Shown: positions 1 through 5,652 of the stretch, in pieces
Layout of the letters: every line of letters starts with the position of its first letter
Position numbering within the stretch: position 1 is the first letter of the stretch
NCBI GenBank assembly: GCA_001917175.1
Contig: MNTV01000020.1
Location: 85,154-97,930, forward strand
Source: Azospirillum sp. 51_20
GTDB taxonomy: Bacteria; Pseudomonadota; Alphaproteobacteria; RF32; CAG-239
Reading direction: 5' to 3'
Length of the DNA: 12,777 nucleotides
Position numbers and translations under genes: made by a program
Notes under the pieces: generated by a model
The model's database searches: none
Told to the model about the DNA's origin: nothing
Seen by the model: the letters and a program-made list of their open reading frames with translations, nothing else

Positions 1-160
1 TGGGAAGGGCAAAACGGAAAAGATGGAAATAACGGAAATAAGAAGAACAGAAAGAAGGAAAAGAGAAGCGGAAAAATGGGAAGGGCAAAACGGAAAAGAG
101 GGAAAAAACGGGAAAAAGAAAAACAGAAAACGACAAAGAGCGAAACGGAATAAAGCCGCA
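1..160. repeat. Purine-rich tract with a 23-bp direct repeat
   Basis: The + strand is almost all G and A over roughly 160 bases, with many GGAA units. A perfect 23-bp direct repeat (beginning TGGGAAGGGCAAAACGG) occurs at 1-23 and 77-99. No convincing coding frame crosses it. An imperfect hairpin (AAAGAGC 135-141 with GCTCTTT 162-168) follows. It lies downstream of the terminator of the leftward gene at 249-674, so it is probably intergenic. It may continue to the left of the window. Confidence 0.6.
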
Positions 161-197
161 AGCTCTTTATAATCACGCGCAGGGTTTTCTCGTTACA

Positions 198-228
198 AAA
201 AAAGATCCGGCAAAACCGGATCTTTTTT
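198..228 (-). terminator. Rho-independent terminator of the gene at 249-674
   Basis: A 13-bp perfect stem (198-210 with 216-228) with a 5-base loop and a GATCCGG core, flanked by A/T runs on both arms, so it reads as a terminator in either direction. It sits about 20 bases beyond the stop codon of the leftward gene. Confidence 0.85.
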
Positions 229-248
229 CCATTTAAGCCTGAAAACAA

Positions 249-674
249 TCAGGCGCGCAGTTTGCAAAGCAAGCCGCCGGAAGTGTCCCATTCCTCGCAG
301 CCGAGCATTTTGCATTTGCCGTCGGAAAGCGATACCGCTTCCATGTTCTTGTAGTTGCCGTCCCCTTCGTCAGCCGTCCAGATCAGACATTTGTGGTCGA
401 TTTGAACATGACTGCCGCATTTTTTCAGCATCATCCGCACTCCGCTCAGGCGGCTTTGGACGATTTTGGCTTCCTTGGGCGTCAGCAGGGAAACACCGTG
501 CAGACAGGCAAACTCGAAAGCATCATACGAAGTGTAGCCGGTGGTTCCGAAATACTCCGTTGACAACAGACAGTCCTCGGAAATCCGAATTGCTTTCACT
601 TTTTTCCCCGCGATCAATTCGGCACTTTCTGAATTGTCGTCGTAAACAAACAAAAACTGAAATTTTGTTTTCAT
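249..674 (-). CDS. Hypothetical 141-aa protein, DUF1566/C-type-lectin-like pattern
   Basis: I do not recognise this protein with certainty. It has no signal peptide and no membrane segment. The C-terminal half has the layout of DUF1566-like (C-type-lectin-type fold) proteins: LLTPKEAK near residue 63 in place of LPT..E, a helix ending in MLKKC, IWTADE near residue 98 in place of YWSSTE, then AVSLSDGK and a terminal LLCKLRA in place of YVRCVR. The same order occurs in the protein at 2056-2460, so the two are probably distant paralogs. The ATG at 674 has only a weak ribosome site (AGGT directly before it) but lies about 35 bases behind a good promoter. The gene is monocistronic, with its own promoter and terminator. 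The fold assignment is an inference from pattern, not a domain hit. Confidence 0.75.
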   Translation of the reverse strand: MKTKFQFLFVYDDNSESAELIAGKKVKAIRISEDCLLSTEYFGTTGYTSYDAFEFACLHGVSLLTPKEAKIVQSRLSGVRMMLKKCGSHVQIDHKCLIWTADEGDGNYKNMEAVSLSDGKCKMLGCEEWDTSGGLLCKLRA

Positions 675-715
675 ACCTGATAATATTTGAAGTTAATAAT
701 CGATTCGTTGCTTTC

Positions 716-743
716 AGTATAGACAAAAATTTTCAGAAATCAA
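716..743 (-). promoter_or_regulatory. Sigma70-like promoter for the gene at 249-674
   Basis: Read on the minus strand: TTGATT (738-743), a 16-bp spacer, TATACT (716-721). The predicted transcript start is near 708, giving a leader of about 35 bases before the ATG at 674. Confidence 0.6.
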
Positions 744-846
744 CCGAAATCGGCAGTCAATTCCACAACCTGCCGACAGCCTGTTCCTCGGTCAGCCCCG
801 CTTCTTCCCTCTCTTTCTCCTTGCGACCACCTCTCCCTGCCTGTTC

Positions 847-962
847 CCCGGCTGTTTCTCTCCCGCCGTGTCCTCATGCTTCCGCAGTTTCCGTCCGTTG
901 CCCCTCAACCGCGTCTTCCTTCTCCCGCAGCGTCCTGCCGCCGCCTCTCAACCGCCGCTTTC
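847..962. repeat. 116-bp direct repeat, copy 1
   Basis: Positions 847-962 match 1137-1252 with one difference (T at 894, C at 1184). The 174 bp between the copies is also pyrimidine-rich. No IS features, inverted termini or target duplications are visible. Confidence 0.9.
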
Positions 963-1136
963 CCCGCTCTCCTTCTCATTGCGGCTCTGTCCTGCCTGCC
1001 TCCCGTCTATTCCTCAGTCAGCCCCCTTCTCCCTCAGTTCCCGCCGCCCGACCTATACTGCCGTTTTCCTCACCCGCCTCCCCTTTCCGATAACTTTCCT
1101 CTCTCCGTACCCGCCGGCCGCTTACCTTGCCTCTCT

Positions 1137-1252
1137 CCCGGCTGTTTCTCTCCCGCCGTGTCCTCATGCTTCCGCAGTTTCCGCCCGTTGCCCCTCAACC
1201 GCGTCTTCCTTCTCCCGCAGCGTCCTGCCGCCGCCTCTCAACCGCCGCTTTC
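1137..1252. repeat. 116-bp direct repeat, copy 2
   Basis: Second copy of the repeat at 847-962, offset 290 bp, with one mismatch. It ends about 25 bp from the terminator stem of the next gene. Confidence 0.9.
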
Positions 1253-1277
1253 TGTCCGATAAGCTTTTTACAATCAA

Positions 1278-1304
1278 AAAAGACGTGCCGAAAGCACGTC
1301 TTTT
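1278..1304 (-). terminator. Rho-independent terminator of the gene at 1320-1796
   Basis: An 11-bp perfect stem (1278-1288 with 1294-1304), core GACGTGC, loop CGAAA on the + strand, followed in the leftward direction by a T run. It lies 15 bp beyond the stop codon. Confidence 0.85.
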
Positions 1305-1319
1305 CCTTCAGGCATTTTT

Positions 1320-1796
1320 TTACAGCCTGCATTCCAGTTCCGCAGCAAAAACATCCGGCTTGCAACCGAATACATCCTGCCAGATTCCGAGGATTCTCCG
1401 CCCCCACCAAACCAGCGTCCGGATCAATATGCGGCTGCCGGAAAACATAATCTGCCGTTGATGTTCCGGCGGCAGAAACAAGTGCCGCAATTCAATTTCC
1501 GCCGCGCTTTCGTCAGGACGATCCGCCAGAGCGGAAGCCATAACCGGCGCCTGTGCGCAAAGATCTTCCACACAATCTGCCGGTTCAATCGCATAGTCAT
1601 GCCGTCGAAGCTCGCGAAAACGGCGCATCCGGCAGAGCAGACGCTGCAACAGCGTATACAGTTCGGACTGGCGGCCGGCTTCAAAAAACGCTTTGACGGC
1701 AGCCAATTCTCCTCTGTTCAAATCACGTTCGCCGGCCGGGGATTTTTGCAATTTTCCCTGACGGACAAACAAATAAGCCGATAAATTCTTTTCCAT
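1320..1796 (-). CDS. Hypothetical 158-aa helical protein
   Basis: I do not recognise this gene. The product is rich in Arg, Glu, Leu and Ala and is probably mostly helical. There is a basic stretch (RRLL..RMRRFRELRR type) around residues 52-65 and an amphipathic Trp/Arg/Ile-rich segment near residues 122-144 (RILIRTLVWWGRRILG) that could touch a membrane or another protein. It has no signal peptide. The ATG at 1796 has no strong ribosome site, but it is the first ATG behind a near-consensus promoter and the gene ends at its own terminator, which supports a real transcription unit. It has no visible similarity to its two neighbours of like size. Confidence 0.7.
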   Translation of the reverse strand: MEKNLSAYLFVRQGKLQKSPAGERDLNRGELAAVKAFFEAGRQSELYTLLQRLLCRMRRFRELRRHDYAIEPADCVEDLCAQAPVMASALADRPDESAAEIELRHLFLPPEHQRQIMFSGSRILIRTLVWWGRRILGIWQDVFGCKPDVFAAELECRL

Positions 1797-1842
1797 GTTT
1801 TTATATGATTAATAATTAATGAATAAGGTTAATAACGTTTTG

Positions 1843-1871
1843 ATTATAAACGTTTTTTTCGGCACAATCAA
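1843..1871 (-). promoter_or_regulatory. Near-consensus sigma70 promoter for the gene at 1320-1796
   Basis: Read on the minus strand: TTGATT (1866-1871), a 17-bp spacer, TATAAT (1843-1848). The leader to the ATG at 1796 is about 40 bases and AT-rich, containing two ATTAAC/ATTAAT motifs. The rest of the 1797-2055 gap holds this promoter and the terminator of the next gene; I see nothing else in it. Confidence 0.8.
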
Positions 1872-2004
1872 CACATTTTTCAAGCTAACCCGTTGAAAAT
1901 GTTTGATTTTAAGAACAGTTATCAGTTTTTAAAGACAGTCGTCCGGTCTCGGGAAATTTTCGTTTTTCGGCGACAAACCCAACTTTCCGATCGCCGACCA
2001 AAAA

Positions 2005-2032
2005 AGGCGAAGCGGAAAAATCCGCTTCGCCT
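2005..2032 (-). terminator. Rho-independent terminator of the gene at 2056-2460
   Basis: A 12-bp stem (2005-2016 with 2021-2032) with a GGCGAAGCGG core and a 4-base loop. In the leftward direction it is followed by a run of T. Confidence 0.85.
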
Positions 2033-2055
2033 TCCGATAAAAATACGGAAAAGGG

Positions 2056-2460
2056 TTATCTGTATTTCAGCACCACCGCTGCCGGCCCGGCCTCTTCGCG
2101 CTTGCTGCCGTCGATCAGGGAATATGCCGCCGTTTCGCCGCTCTCCGCGTCCCGCGTCCATACGTAATCATGCGCCAACACCAACGGAGCCTCACATTTT
2201 TCAAGCATGCCGCGGATTTCCTTTTGCCGGCATACGATCAGGGCAAAATCCCGCGGCTCAATCAGCATCAGGCCGTTTTCCTCCGCCGTCCGGTTTGCTT
2301 CCTCCGCATCCGCTGCCCGATTGTTTGCCGTACTGCCGTAATGCACGCTGATCCGGGAACCGTTTTCCAACATAATGCCCGTTACCGGAACATCATAAAA
2401 GTCTTCCATCGTTGCTCCGCCTTCGTAAAGGTAACGAAGCTTAAACTTTCTTTTTTCCAT
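2056..2460 (-). CDS. Hypothetical 134-aa protein, paralog of the gene at 249-674
   Basis: A soluble protein without signal peptide. It shares the layout of the 141-aa protein at 249-674: KFK/KFQ with alternating hydrophobic residues at the N-terminus, L.EP/LTP near residue 67, RGMLEKC against RMMLKKC, VWTRD against IWTAD, YSLIDGSK against VSLSDGK, and a terminal VVLKYR against LLCKLRA. This order resembles degenerate DUF1566 (C-type-lectin-like) proteins, where YWSSTE and VR(C/P)VR mark the same places; that assignment is inference. The ATG at 2460 has no clear Shine-Dalgarno. The gene stands alone, with a promoter about 35-60 bp upstream and a terminator 24 bp downstream. Confidence 0.75.
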   Translation of the reverse strand: MEKRKFKLRYLYEGGATMEDFYDVPVTGIMLENGSRISVHYGSTANNRAADAEEANRTAEENGLMLIEPRDFALIVCRQKEIRGMLEKCEAPLVLAHDYVWTRDAESGETAAYSLIDGSKREEAGPAAVVLKYR

Positions 2461-2492
2461 ATGATAATTTGTTAATAGGTTTATATGTTTTC

Positions 2493-2521
2493 TTTGTACC
2501 CCTTTTGCCGTTTTTTGTCAA
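2493..2521 (-). promoter_or_regulatory. Promoter for the gene at 2056-2460
   Basis: Read on the minus strand: perfect TTGACA (2516-2521), a 17-bp spacer, TACAAA (2493-2498). The -10 is imperfect, but spacing and position fit. The leader carries ATTAAC followed by ATTATCA, a motif also seen in front of the gene at 249-674. Confidence 0.6.
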
Positions 2522-2577
2522 GTTTCGGAAAAACTCTTTTTTCCCCACTTTTTCCAACCCCGAAAAACGAAAAAGCG

Positions 2578-2603
2578 AAAGCCCCGCTCTGGCACGGGGC
2601 TTT
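2578..2603 (-). terminator. Rho-independent terminator of the psd-pssA operon
   Basis: A 9-bp stem (2578-2586 with 2595-2603, AAAGCCCCG / CGGGGCTTT) followed in the leftward direction by a T-rich stretch. It lies 17 bp past the pssA stop codon. Confidence 0.85.
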
Positions 2604-2619
2604 CCTTTCGGATTTTCGG

Positions 2620-3399
2620 CTAAATGCGCCGCTCGGCCTTCCTCTTGGCCTTAAGGAAAAACAGCACGCCGACGGGAATGCTCAGGGCATAAAGCCCGGT
2701 CGAAACGCTCAAGACCAGCCACGGCGAACTGATGATCATGGTGGCAAACAAAACCACCACGATAATCAGCGGCACCACCAGATAAGTGGGCACTTTCATA
2801 TGCTTGGTCGAAACCGTCGGAATCCGGCTGACCATCAGCATTGCCACCACGCACATCACCACGCAGCAGAACCAGTCGCTGCGCAGAAAGGTCGCTTCGG
2901 GAAACTCAAAGCTCAGCATAATCGGCAAAATTCCGAGCGCCGCCGCAGCCGGAGCCGGCACGCCGACAAAAAAGTTCTGCCAGTAAACCGGTTGCGGCTC
3001 ATCTTCCAGCATGGTGTTGAAACGCGCCAGACGCATCGCCATGCAGATGGCAAACAGCAGACAGAAGAACCAGCCGAATTTCGGGAAGCTGGACAACGTC
3101 CACTGATACATCAAAATGGCCGGCGCCACCCCGAAACTGACGAAGTCGGAAAGCGAATCCAGTTCGGCGCCGAATTTGGTCGATCCTTTGAGCATGCGCG
3201 CCACGCGACCGTCCAGCATGTCAAAAAGGGCAGCCAGAAAAATGCAGACGATGGCTTTTCCCCACAGTCCCATAATCGCATAACGCATGGAAGTGACGCC
3301 GGCGCACAAAGCCAGCGTGGTGACGATATTGGGGGCGATTTTGCGAAAAGGCAGCGAAGTCAGTTTCTGCTGCAGCAGATTGTTGTTGAGTTTTTCCAT
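2620..3399 (-). CDS. pssA: CDP-diacylglycerol--serine O-phosphatidyltransferase
   Basis: Makes phosphatidylserine and CMP from CDP-diacylglycerol and L-serine at the inner membrane, the first committed step to phosphatidylethanolamine. The CDP-alcohol phosphatidyltransferase signature is complete: D60-x2-D63-G64-x2-A67-R68-x8-G77-x3-D81-x3-D85, the metal-binding and catalytic aspartates. The product is 259 aa with about eight hydrophobic segments, as expected for the type II (PssA) enzyme. Its best resemblance is to alphaproteobacterial PssA (APNIVTTLALCAG start, AELDSLSDFVSFGVAP). The ATG shares its A with the TAA stop of psd (TAATG), so translation is probably coupled. It is the last gene of the operon. 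Confidence 0.96.
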   Translation of the reverse strand: MEKLNNNLLQQKLTSLPFRKIAPNIVTTLALCAGVTSMRYAIMGLWGKAIVCIFLAALFDMLDGRVARMLKGSTKFGAELDSLSDFVSFGVAPAILMYQWTLSSFPKFGWFFCLLFAICMAMRLARFNTMLEDEPQPVYWQNFFVGVPAPAAAALGILPIMLSFEFPEATFLRSDWFCCVVMCVVAMLMVSRIPTVSTKHMKVPTYLVVPLIIVVVLFATMIISSPWLVLSVSTGLYALSIPVGVLFFLKAKRKAERRI

Positions 3400-4106
3400 T
3401 ATCTGATCACTCCCTTAACCGCGGCGGCAGACGACGAAAGATTGGCGATCACGGTTTCGCCGGCGGTCATGATCTGACCGACGCAGACCTGCGGTTCAAC
3501 GCCTGCCGGCAGATAAACGTCCAGCCGCGAACCGAAACGGATCAGACCGAAACGCTCGCCGGCCTTGTATTTGTCTCCGGGTTTGGCAAAACACAGAATG
3601 CGGCGGGCAATCAGCCCCGCAATCTGAACAAAAACGATTTCTTTGCCGGAGGCCGTCTTCATCGCCAGCAGCTGGCGCTCGTTGTCCTTGCTGGCCTTGT
3701 CAAGCGTCGCGTTCAAAAACTTGCCCGGCACGTAAACGGCCTTGGTTATGGTACCTTCGGCCGGCGCCCGATTGACATGTACGTTAAACACGCTCATAAA
3801 CACGCTGACGCGGGTAAATTCTTCGCCCCCCATATCCAGCTCTTCCGGAGCTTTCACTTTGGTAATCATTTGTACGATGCCGTCGGCGGGAGAAACCACG
3901 ACGTCCTTAATTTCCGGCGTAACCCGTTCCGGATCGCGGAAAAAATAATAGCACCAGACGGTGCAAACAAGCCCGATAACGCCGAGCGGTTCCCAGATCA
4001 TTGCCAATAACGCTGTTATTGCCGCAAAAATACCGAAAAACTTCCACCCCTCTTTGTTAATGTTGGGCAGAACGTAACGGCGCCAGGAAATATCAACAGT
4101 TTTCAT
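3399..4106 (-). CDS. psd: Phosphatidylserine decarboxylase, short PSD-A type
   Basis: Decarboxylates phosphatidylserine to phosphatidylethanolamine, completing the pathway begun by the next gene, pssA. The 235-aa length fits the short PSD-A subfamily. The N-terminus has hydrophobic stretches at about 24-55 (membrane anchoring). Conserved features are YFFRDPER at 54-61, SPADG with D75, FNVHVNRAP with H110, and the RFGSRLDVYLP block with G192-S193, where self-cleavage would turn S193 into the pyruvoyl group. D75, H110 and S193 match the family's Asp-His-Ser set. A clear ribosome site (AAGGAT) precedes the ATG. I see no strong promoter in the short region before it, only a leader hairpin. Confidence 0.95.
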   Translation of the reverse strand: MKTVDISWRRYVLPNINKEGWKFFGIFAAITALLAMIWEPLGVIGLVCTVWCYYFFRDPERVTPEIKDVVVSPADGIVQMITKVKAPEELDMGGEEFTRVSVFMSVFNVHVNRAPAEGTITKAVYVPGKFLNATLDKASKDNERQLLAMKTASGKEIVFVQIAGLIARRILCFAKPGDKYKAGERFGLIRFGSRLDVYLPAGVEPQVCVGQIMTAGETVIANLSSSAAAVKGVIR

Positions 4107-4138
4107 CAGTTATCCTTTCTTTTCGTTCAAAAGCTTCC

Positions 4139-4170
4139 GGCATGCCGAAACGCTGTTTCCGCCGCATGCC
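4139..4170 (-). promoter_or_regulatory. Hairpin in the psd leader
   Basis: GGCATGC (4139-4145) pairs with GCATGCC (4164-4170); inside, CGAAAC pairs with GTTTC plus a bulge. It ends about 32 bases before the psd start codon and has no T run, so it is not an ordinary terminator. It may stabilise the mRNA or bind a regulator; no known riboswitch is recognised. Confidence 0.45.
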
Positions 4171-4268
4171 TTACCGATTAACAAAACACATTTTTTCCAC
4201 GGTTACAAGTTTTTAATCGGATTAGTCCAGACGAAAAGGCAAAAATTTTCCGGTCCGCAAGTTTACGG

Positions 4269-4297
4269 TTGCATTTTTGTCTTTTTATCTGTATAAG
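4269..4297 (+). promoter_or_regulatory. Promoter of the tRNA-Leu gene
   Basis: TTGCAT (4269-4274), a 17-bp spacer, TATAAG (4292-4297), followed by GGGG at the likely transcript start. The tRNA begins 13 bp further on. Confidence 0.75.
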
Positions 4298-4310
4298 GGG
4301 AATAGATTTT

Positions 4311-4397
4311 GCGCTTGTGGCGGAACTGGTAGACGCTGCAGACTTAAAATCTGTTGGCCGCAAGGCCGTGCCGGTTCGATTCCGGCCTAGCGCACCA
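4311..4397 (+). tRNA. tRNA-Leu (anticodon UAA), CCA encoded
   Basis: An 87-base class II tRNA. The anticodon loop is CTTAAAA (anticodon TAA, codon UUA). It has a long variable arm (TGGCC GCAA GGCCG), a perfect 5-bp T stem with loop TTCGATT, discriminator A at 4394 and CCA at 4395-4397. The acceptor stem pairs at six of seven positions: base 6 (T) faces base 67 (T). The 3' half of a tRNA gene is a common phage integration site, and the phage genes start just beyond. Confidence 0.95.
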
Positions 4398-4403
4398 CCT
4401 TAT

Positions 4404-4425
4404 AAACCGCCGTTTTCGGCGGTTT
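4404..4425 (+). terminator. Rho-independent terminator of tRNA-Leu
   Basis: A 9-bp stem (AAACCGCCG 4404-4412 with CGGCGGTTT 4417-4425), TTTT loop, followed by TAT. It begins 7 bp after the CCA end. Confidence 0.85.
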
Positions 4426-4449
4426 TATAGTATTGAAAATTGAATTTTT

Positions 4450-4514
4450 ATTCCGACTTTTTAATGCATATTTGACACACGTAAAAACAAATACTTAACA
4501 ACATGAGTCGGAAT
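4450..4514. repeat. 9-bp inverted repeat between tRNA-Leu and the spanin gene
   Basis: ATTCCGACT (4450-4458) and AGTCGGAAT (4506-4514) are perfect inverted copies 47 bp apart in the AT-rich gap between the tRNA terminator and the last phage gene. This could be an arm-type recombinase site, a long-loop hairpin at the end of the phage transcript, or chance. Confidence 0.35.
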
Positions 4515-4567
4515 GAAAATCATAGAACAAGACAAGAACAGACACGAGTCTATTTCAATCCTTTTGT

Positions 4568-4804
4568 CTAAGGCATATTGCACACCTCCAACTCCTGCCG
4601 CAATTTGTCGATCCGCCCGATCCATTCCCAGGTGTTCGGAAATTCCGAATAGTTGGCGTTTTCCAATTCTGCCGCCACCTTTTCGCCCGCAACCGGATAA
4701 ATCGGACAACCCGAACTATAGCCGACCGGCACGCATGAGCTTAAGCAAATCAGAGCGGCCGGCATTAGGGCGAGCGTGAATCTCCGCTTTTTTCTTTTCA
4801 ACAT
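4568..4804 (-). CDS. Rz1-like o-spanin (outer-membrane lipoprotein)
   Basis: A 78-aa protein with a basic N-terminus (KRKKRR), a hydrophobic stretch and a lipobox LSSC with C24 as the lipidated residue, leaving a mature chain of about 55 aa. With the neighbouring i-spanin it would link inner and outer membranes and fuse them in the last step of lysis. The start is supported by GGAGGT eight bases before the ATG at 4804. Its first 89 bp lie inside the end of the i-spanin gene in another frame, the embedded arrangement typical of Rz/Rz1 pairs. It is the last phage gene before the tRNA. Confidence 0.85.
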   Translation of the reverse strand: MLKRKKRRFTLALMPAALICLSSCVPVGYSSGCPIYPVAGEKVAAELENANYSEFPNTWEWIGRIDKLRQELEVCNMP

Positions 4805-4946
4805 ATCGGATTACCTCCACTTGTTTTTCTATCACTTGAATTTTGGCCTCACTCCGGCCGACTTCCTGCCCTACCTCGTAAAAGGCAAAGCAGAGGGCGG
4901 CAACCATCACAAAAGTCACCGCCCAACGTATCAGCTTATTAACCAT
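4716..4946 (-). CDS. Rz-like i-spanin
   Basis: A 76-aa protein with one N-terminal membrane segment (about 7-24) and a charged periplasmic helix (about 28-56), then the short tail IHARPNAGRSDLLKLMRAGRL-type ending common in small phage spanins. It is the inner-membrane partner of the lipoprotein encoded in the overlapping frame. The ATG at 4946 overlaps the stop of the preceding gene (TGATG) and follows GGGGGTG; an in-frame GTG one codon earlier is less likely. Confidence 0.85.
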   Translation of the reverse strand: MVNKLIRWAVTFVMVAALCFAFYEVGQEVGRSEAKIQVIEKQVEVIRYVEKKKAEIHARPNAGRSDLLKLMRAGRL

Positions 4947-5080
4947 CACACCCCCGCAATCAGCAGCATAAAGGCACGGGCGACGTTCTCGGCATATTCC
5001 GGCTTAAACAGGCAGACCAGAGCCAGCACCAACGCCGCCAACGCAATAAGGCGTTTCCTGTACTTTTTTATCCGAGCCAT
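4946..5080 (-). CDS. Small membrane protein, 44 aa (holin candidate)
   Basis: A basic N-terminus (ARIKKYRKR) is followed by one strong membrane segment (about 11-25) and a second weakly hydrophobic stretch at the C-terminus. It sits between the large membrane protein and the spanins, overlapping the former by 13 bp and the latter by one base. Size and place fit a small holin or lysis accessory protein; the function is inferred. I chose the ATG at 5080; an in-frame ATG at 5128 lies deep in the preceding gene. Confidence 0.65.
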   Translation of the reverse strand: MARIKKYRKRLIALAALVLALVCLFKPEYAENVARAFMLLIAGV

Positions 5081-5652
5081 AGCGCCGCCATTCCCCCGAG
5101 ATAAGCGCCAAACAGCCACTCGCCCCAATTCCAGCCTTGTTTGCCCAAAGTATAAAGCTTTTCAATCCGGCCGCCGAGCCAGTAAACCGGCCCCATTGCC
5201 AACCCGGACAGCATCAGCCCGACGGATCCGACCGACAGCCCCATCAGGAAAGTTAAAATCAACCCGGACAAACAGGTGCCGCAAAAACCGAAAAGCTGCG
5301 GATACTGATACAAATAAACCGCCTTTCCTTTGAACGTGACATGTGCGGAATATAGCAGATCGTCGATAAGTTCACACTCCCGGTACTGCGACAAATTCGG
5401 CTTAAGCTCGCCGCCCCCGAGCAGCCGGCCGATATAAAGCCCCCAGCCAAACGCCTGATAACCGGCATAACAGGCCAAGCCGGCGCAAAGGGCATATTCT
5501 GCCGTACCGACCCGGAAGAACCACGCCATCGCCCCAAAAAACACCGCAAACCAGACTTTATTTGCCGGTACGTATTCTTTGAACAATCCGCCGCGCACAC
5601 GCCACAAAAAGGCCGCAGCCGCAACAATTAAAAAAGTCATTATATAAGTCAT
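5068..5652 (-). CDS. Multi-pass membrane protein of the lysis region, 194 aa
   Basis: I do not recognise a named family. Hydrophobic segments lie at about 1-17, 33-47, 53-75 and 119-160, with an FLWRVRGG motif after the first and a polar middle (about 80-115). The ATG at 5652 shares its A with the TGA stop of the endolysin gene (TGATG) and has AAGGA nine bases upstream. Lying directly after the endolysin it may take part in lysis or in superinfection exclusion, but nothing in the sequence decides this. It is large for a holin. Confidence 0.75.
   Translation of the reverse strand: MTYIMTFLIVAAAAFLWRVRGGLFKEYVPANKVWFAVFFGAMAWFFRVGTAEYALCAGLACYAGYQAFGWGLYIGRLLGGGELKPNLSQYRECELIDDLLYSAHVTFKGKAVYLYQYPQLFGFCGTCLSGLILTFLMGLSVGSVGLMLSGLAMGPVYWLGGRIEKLYTLGKQGWNWGEWLFGAYLGGMAALWLG

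Larger units (their letters stand above)
760..1265. other. Pyrimidine-rich intergenic island, no supported gene
   Basis: The 645-bp gap between the genes at 249-674 and 1320-1796 is mostly C and T on the + strand. Several + frames are open here, but pyrimidine-rich DNA cannot easily spell TAA, TAG or TGA, so open frames are expected by composition. The predicted peptides are Pro/Ser/Leu-rich, overlap in several frames and lack ribosome sites. Besides the 116-bp duplication there are looser echoes, for example TTCCTC(G/A)GTCAGCCCC near 784 and 1010. Read leftward, an RNA from here would be purine-rich with many GGA triplets. I see no promoter or structured RNA I can name. Confidence 0.55.

Noticed and set aside
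135..173. Hairpin AAAGAGC/GCTCTTT followed by TATAAT as terminator or promoter on the + strand
   Set aside because: The 20-base loop and lack of a T run make a terminator unlikely, and no -35 lies at the right distance from TATAAT.
249..674. Diversity-generating retroelement target (lectin-like C-terminus)
   Set aside because: No reverse transcriptase, template repeat or adenine-mutation pattern is visible in the window.
847..1252. CRISPR array or insertion sequence from the repeats
   Set aside because: Only two long copies, no regular spacers, no transposase and no terminal inverted repeats.
868..1461. Long Pro/Ser-rich open frames on the + strand (also 560-1093, 876-1262, 1127-1450)
   Set aside because: They are open because C+T-rich DNA lacks stop codons; several frames are open at once, ribosome sites are missing, and one runs through a terminator into an antisense gene.
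2485..3477. 330-aa frame on the + strand
   Set aside because: It is antisense to pssA and the end of psd, His/Gln/Arg-rich as typical of reverse-strand shadows, while pssA has full catalytic motifs.
4178..4363. 61-aa leftward frame across the tRNA
   Set aside because: It runs through the tRNA-Leu gene on the opposite strand and has no protein-like features.
4472..4494. TTGACA with a possible -10 in the gap after the tRNA
   Set aside because: At 14 bp the only TA-rich hexamer is too close, and at 17 bp the hexamer is TTAACA; it would also read against the spanin genes.
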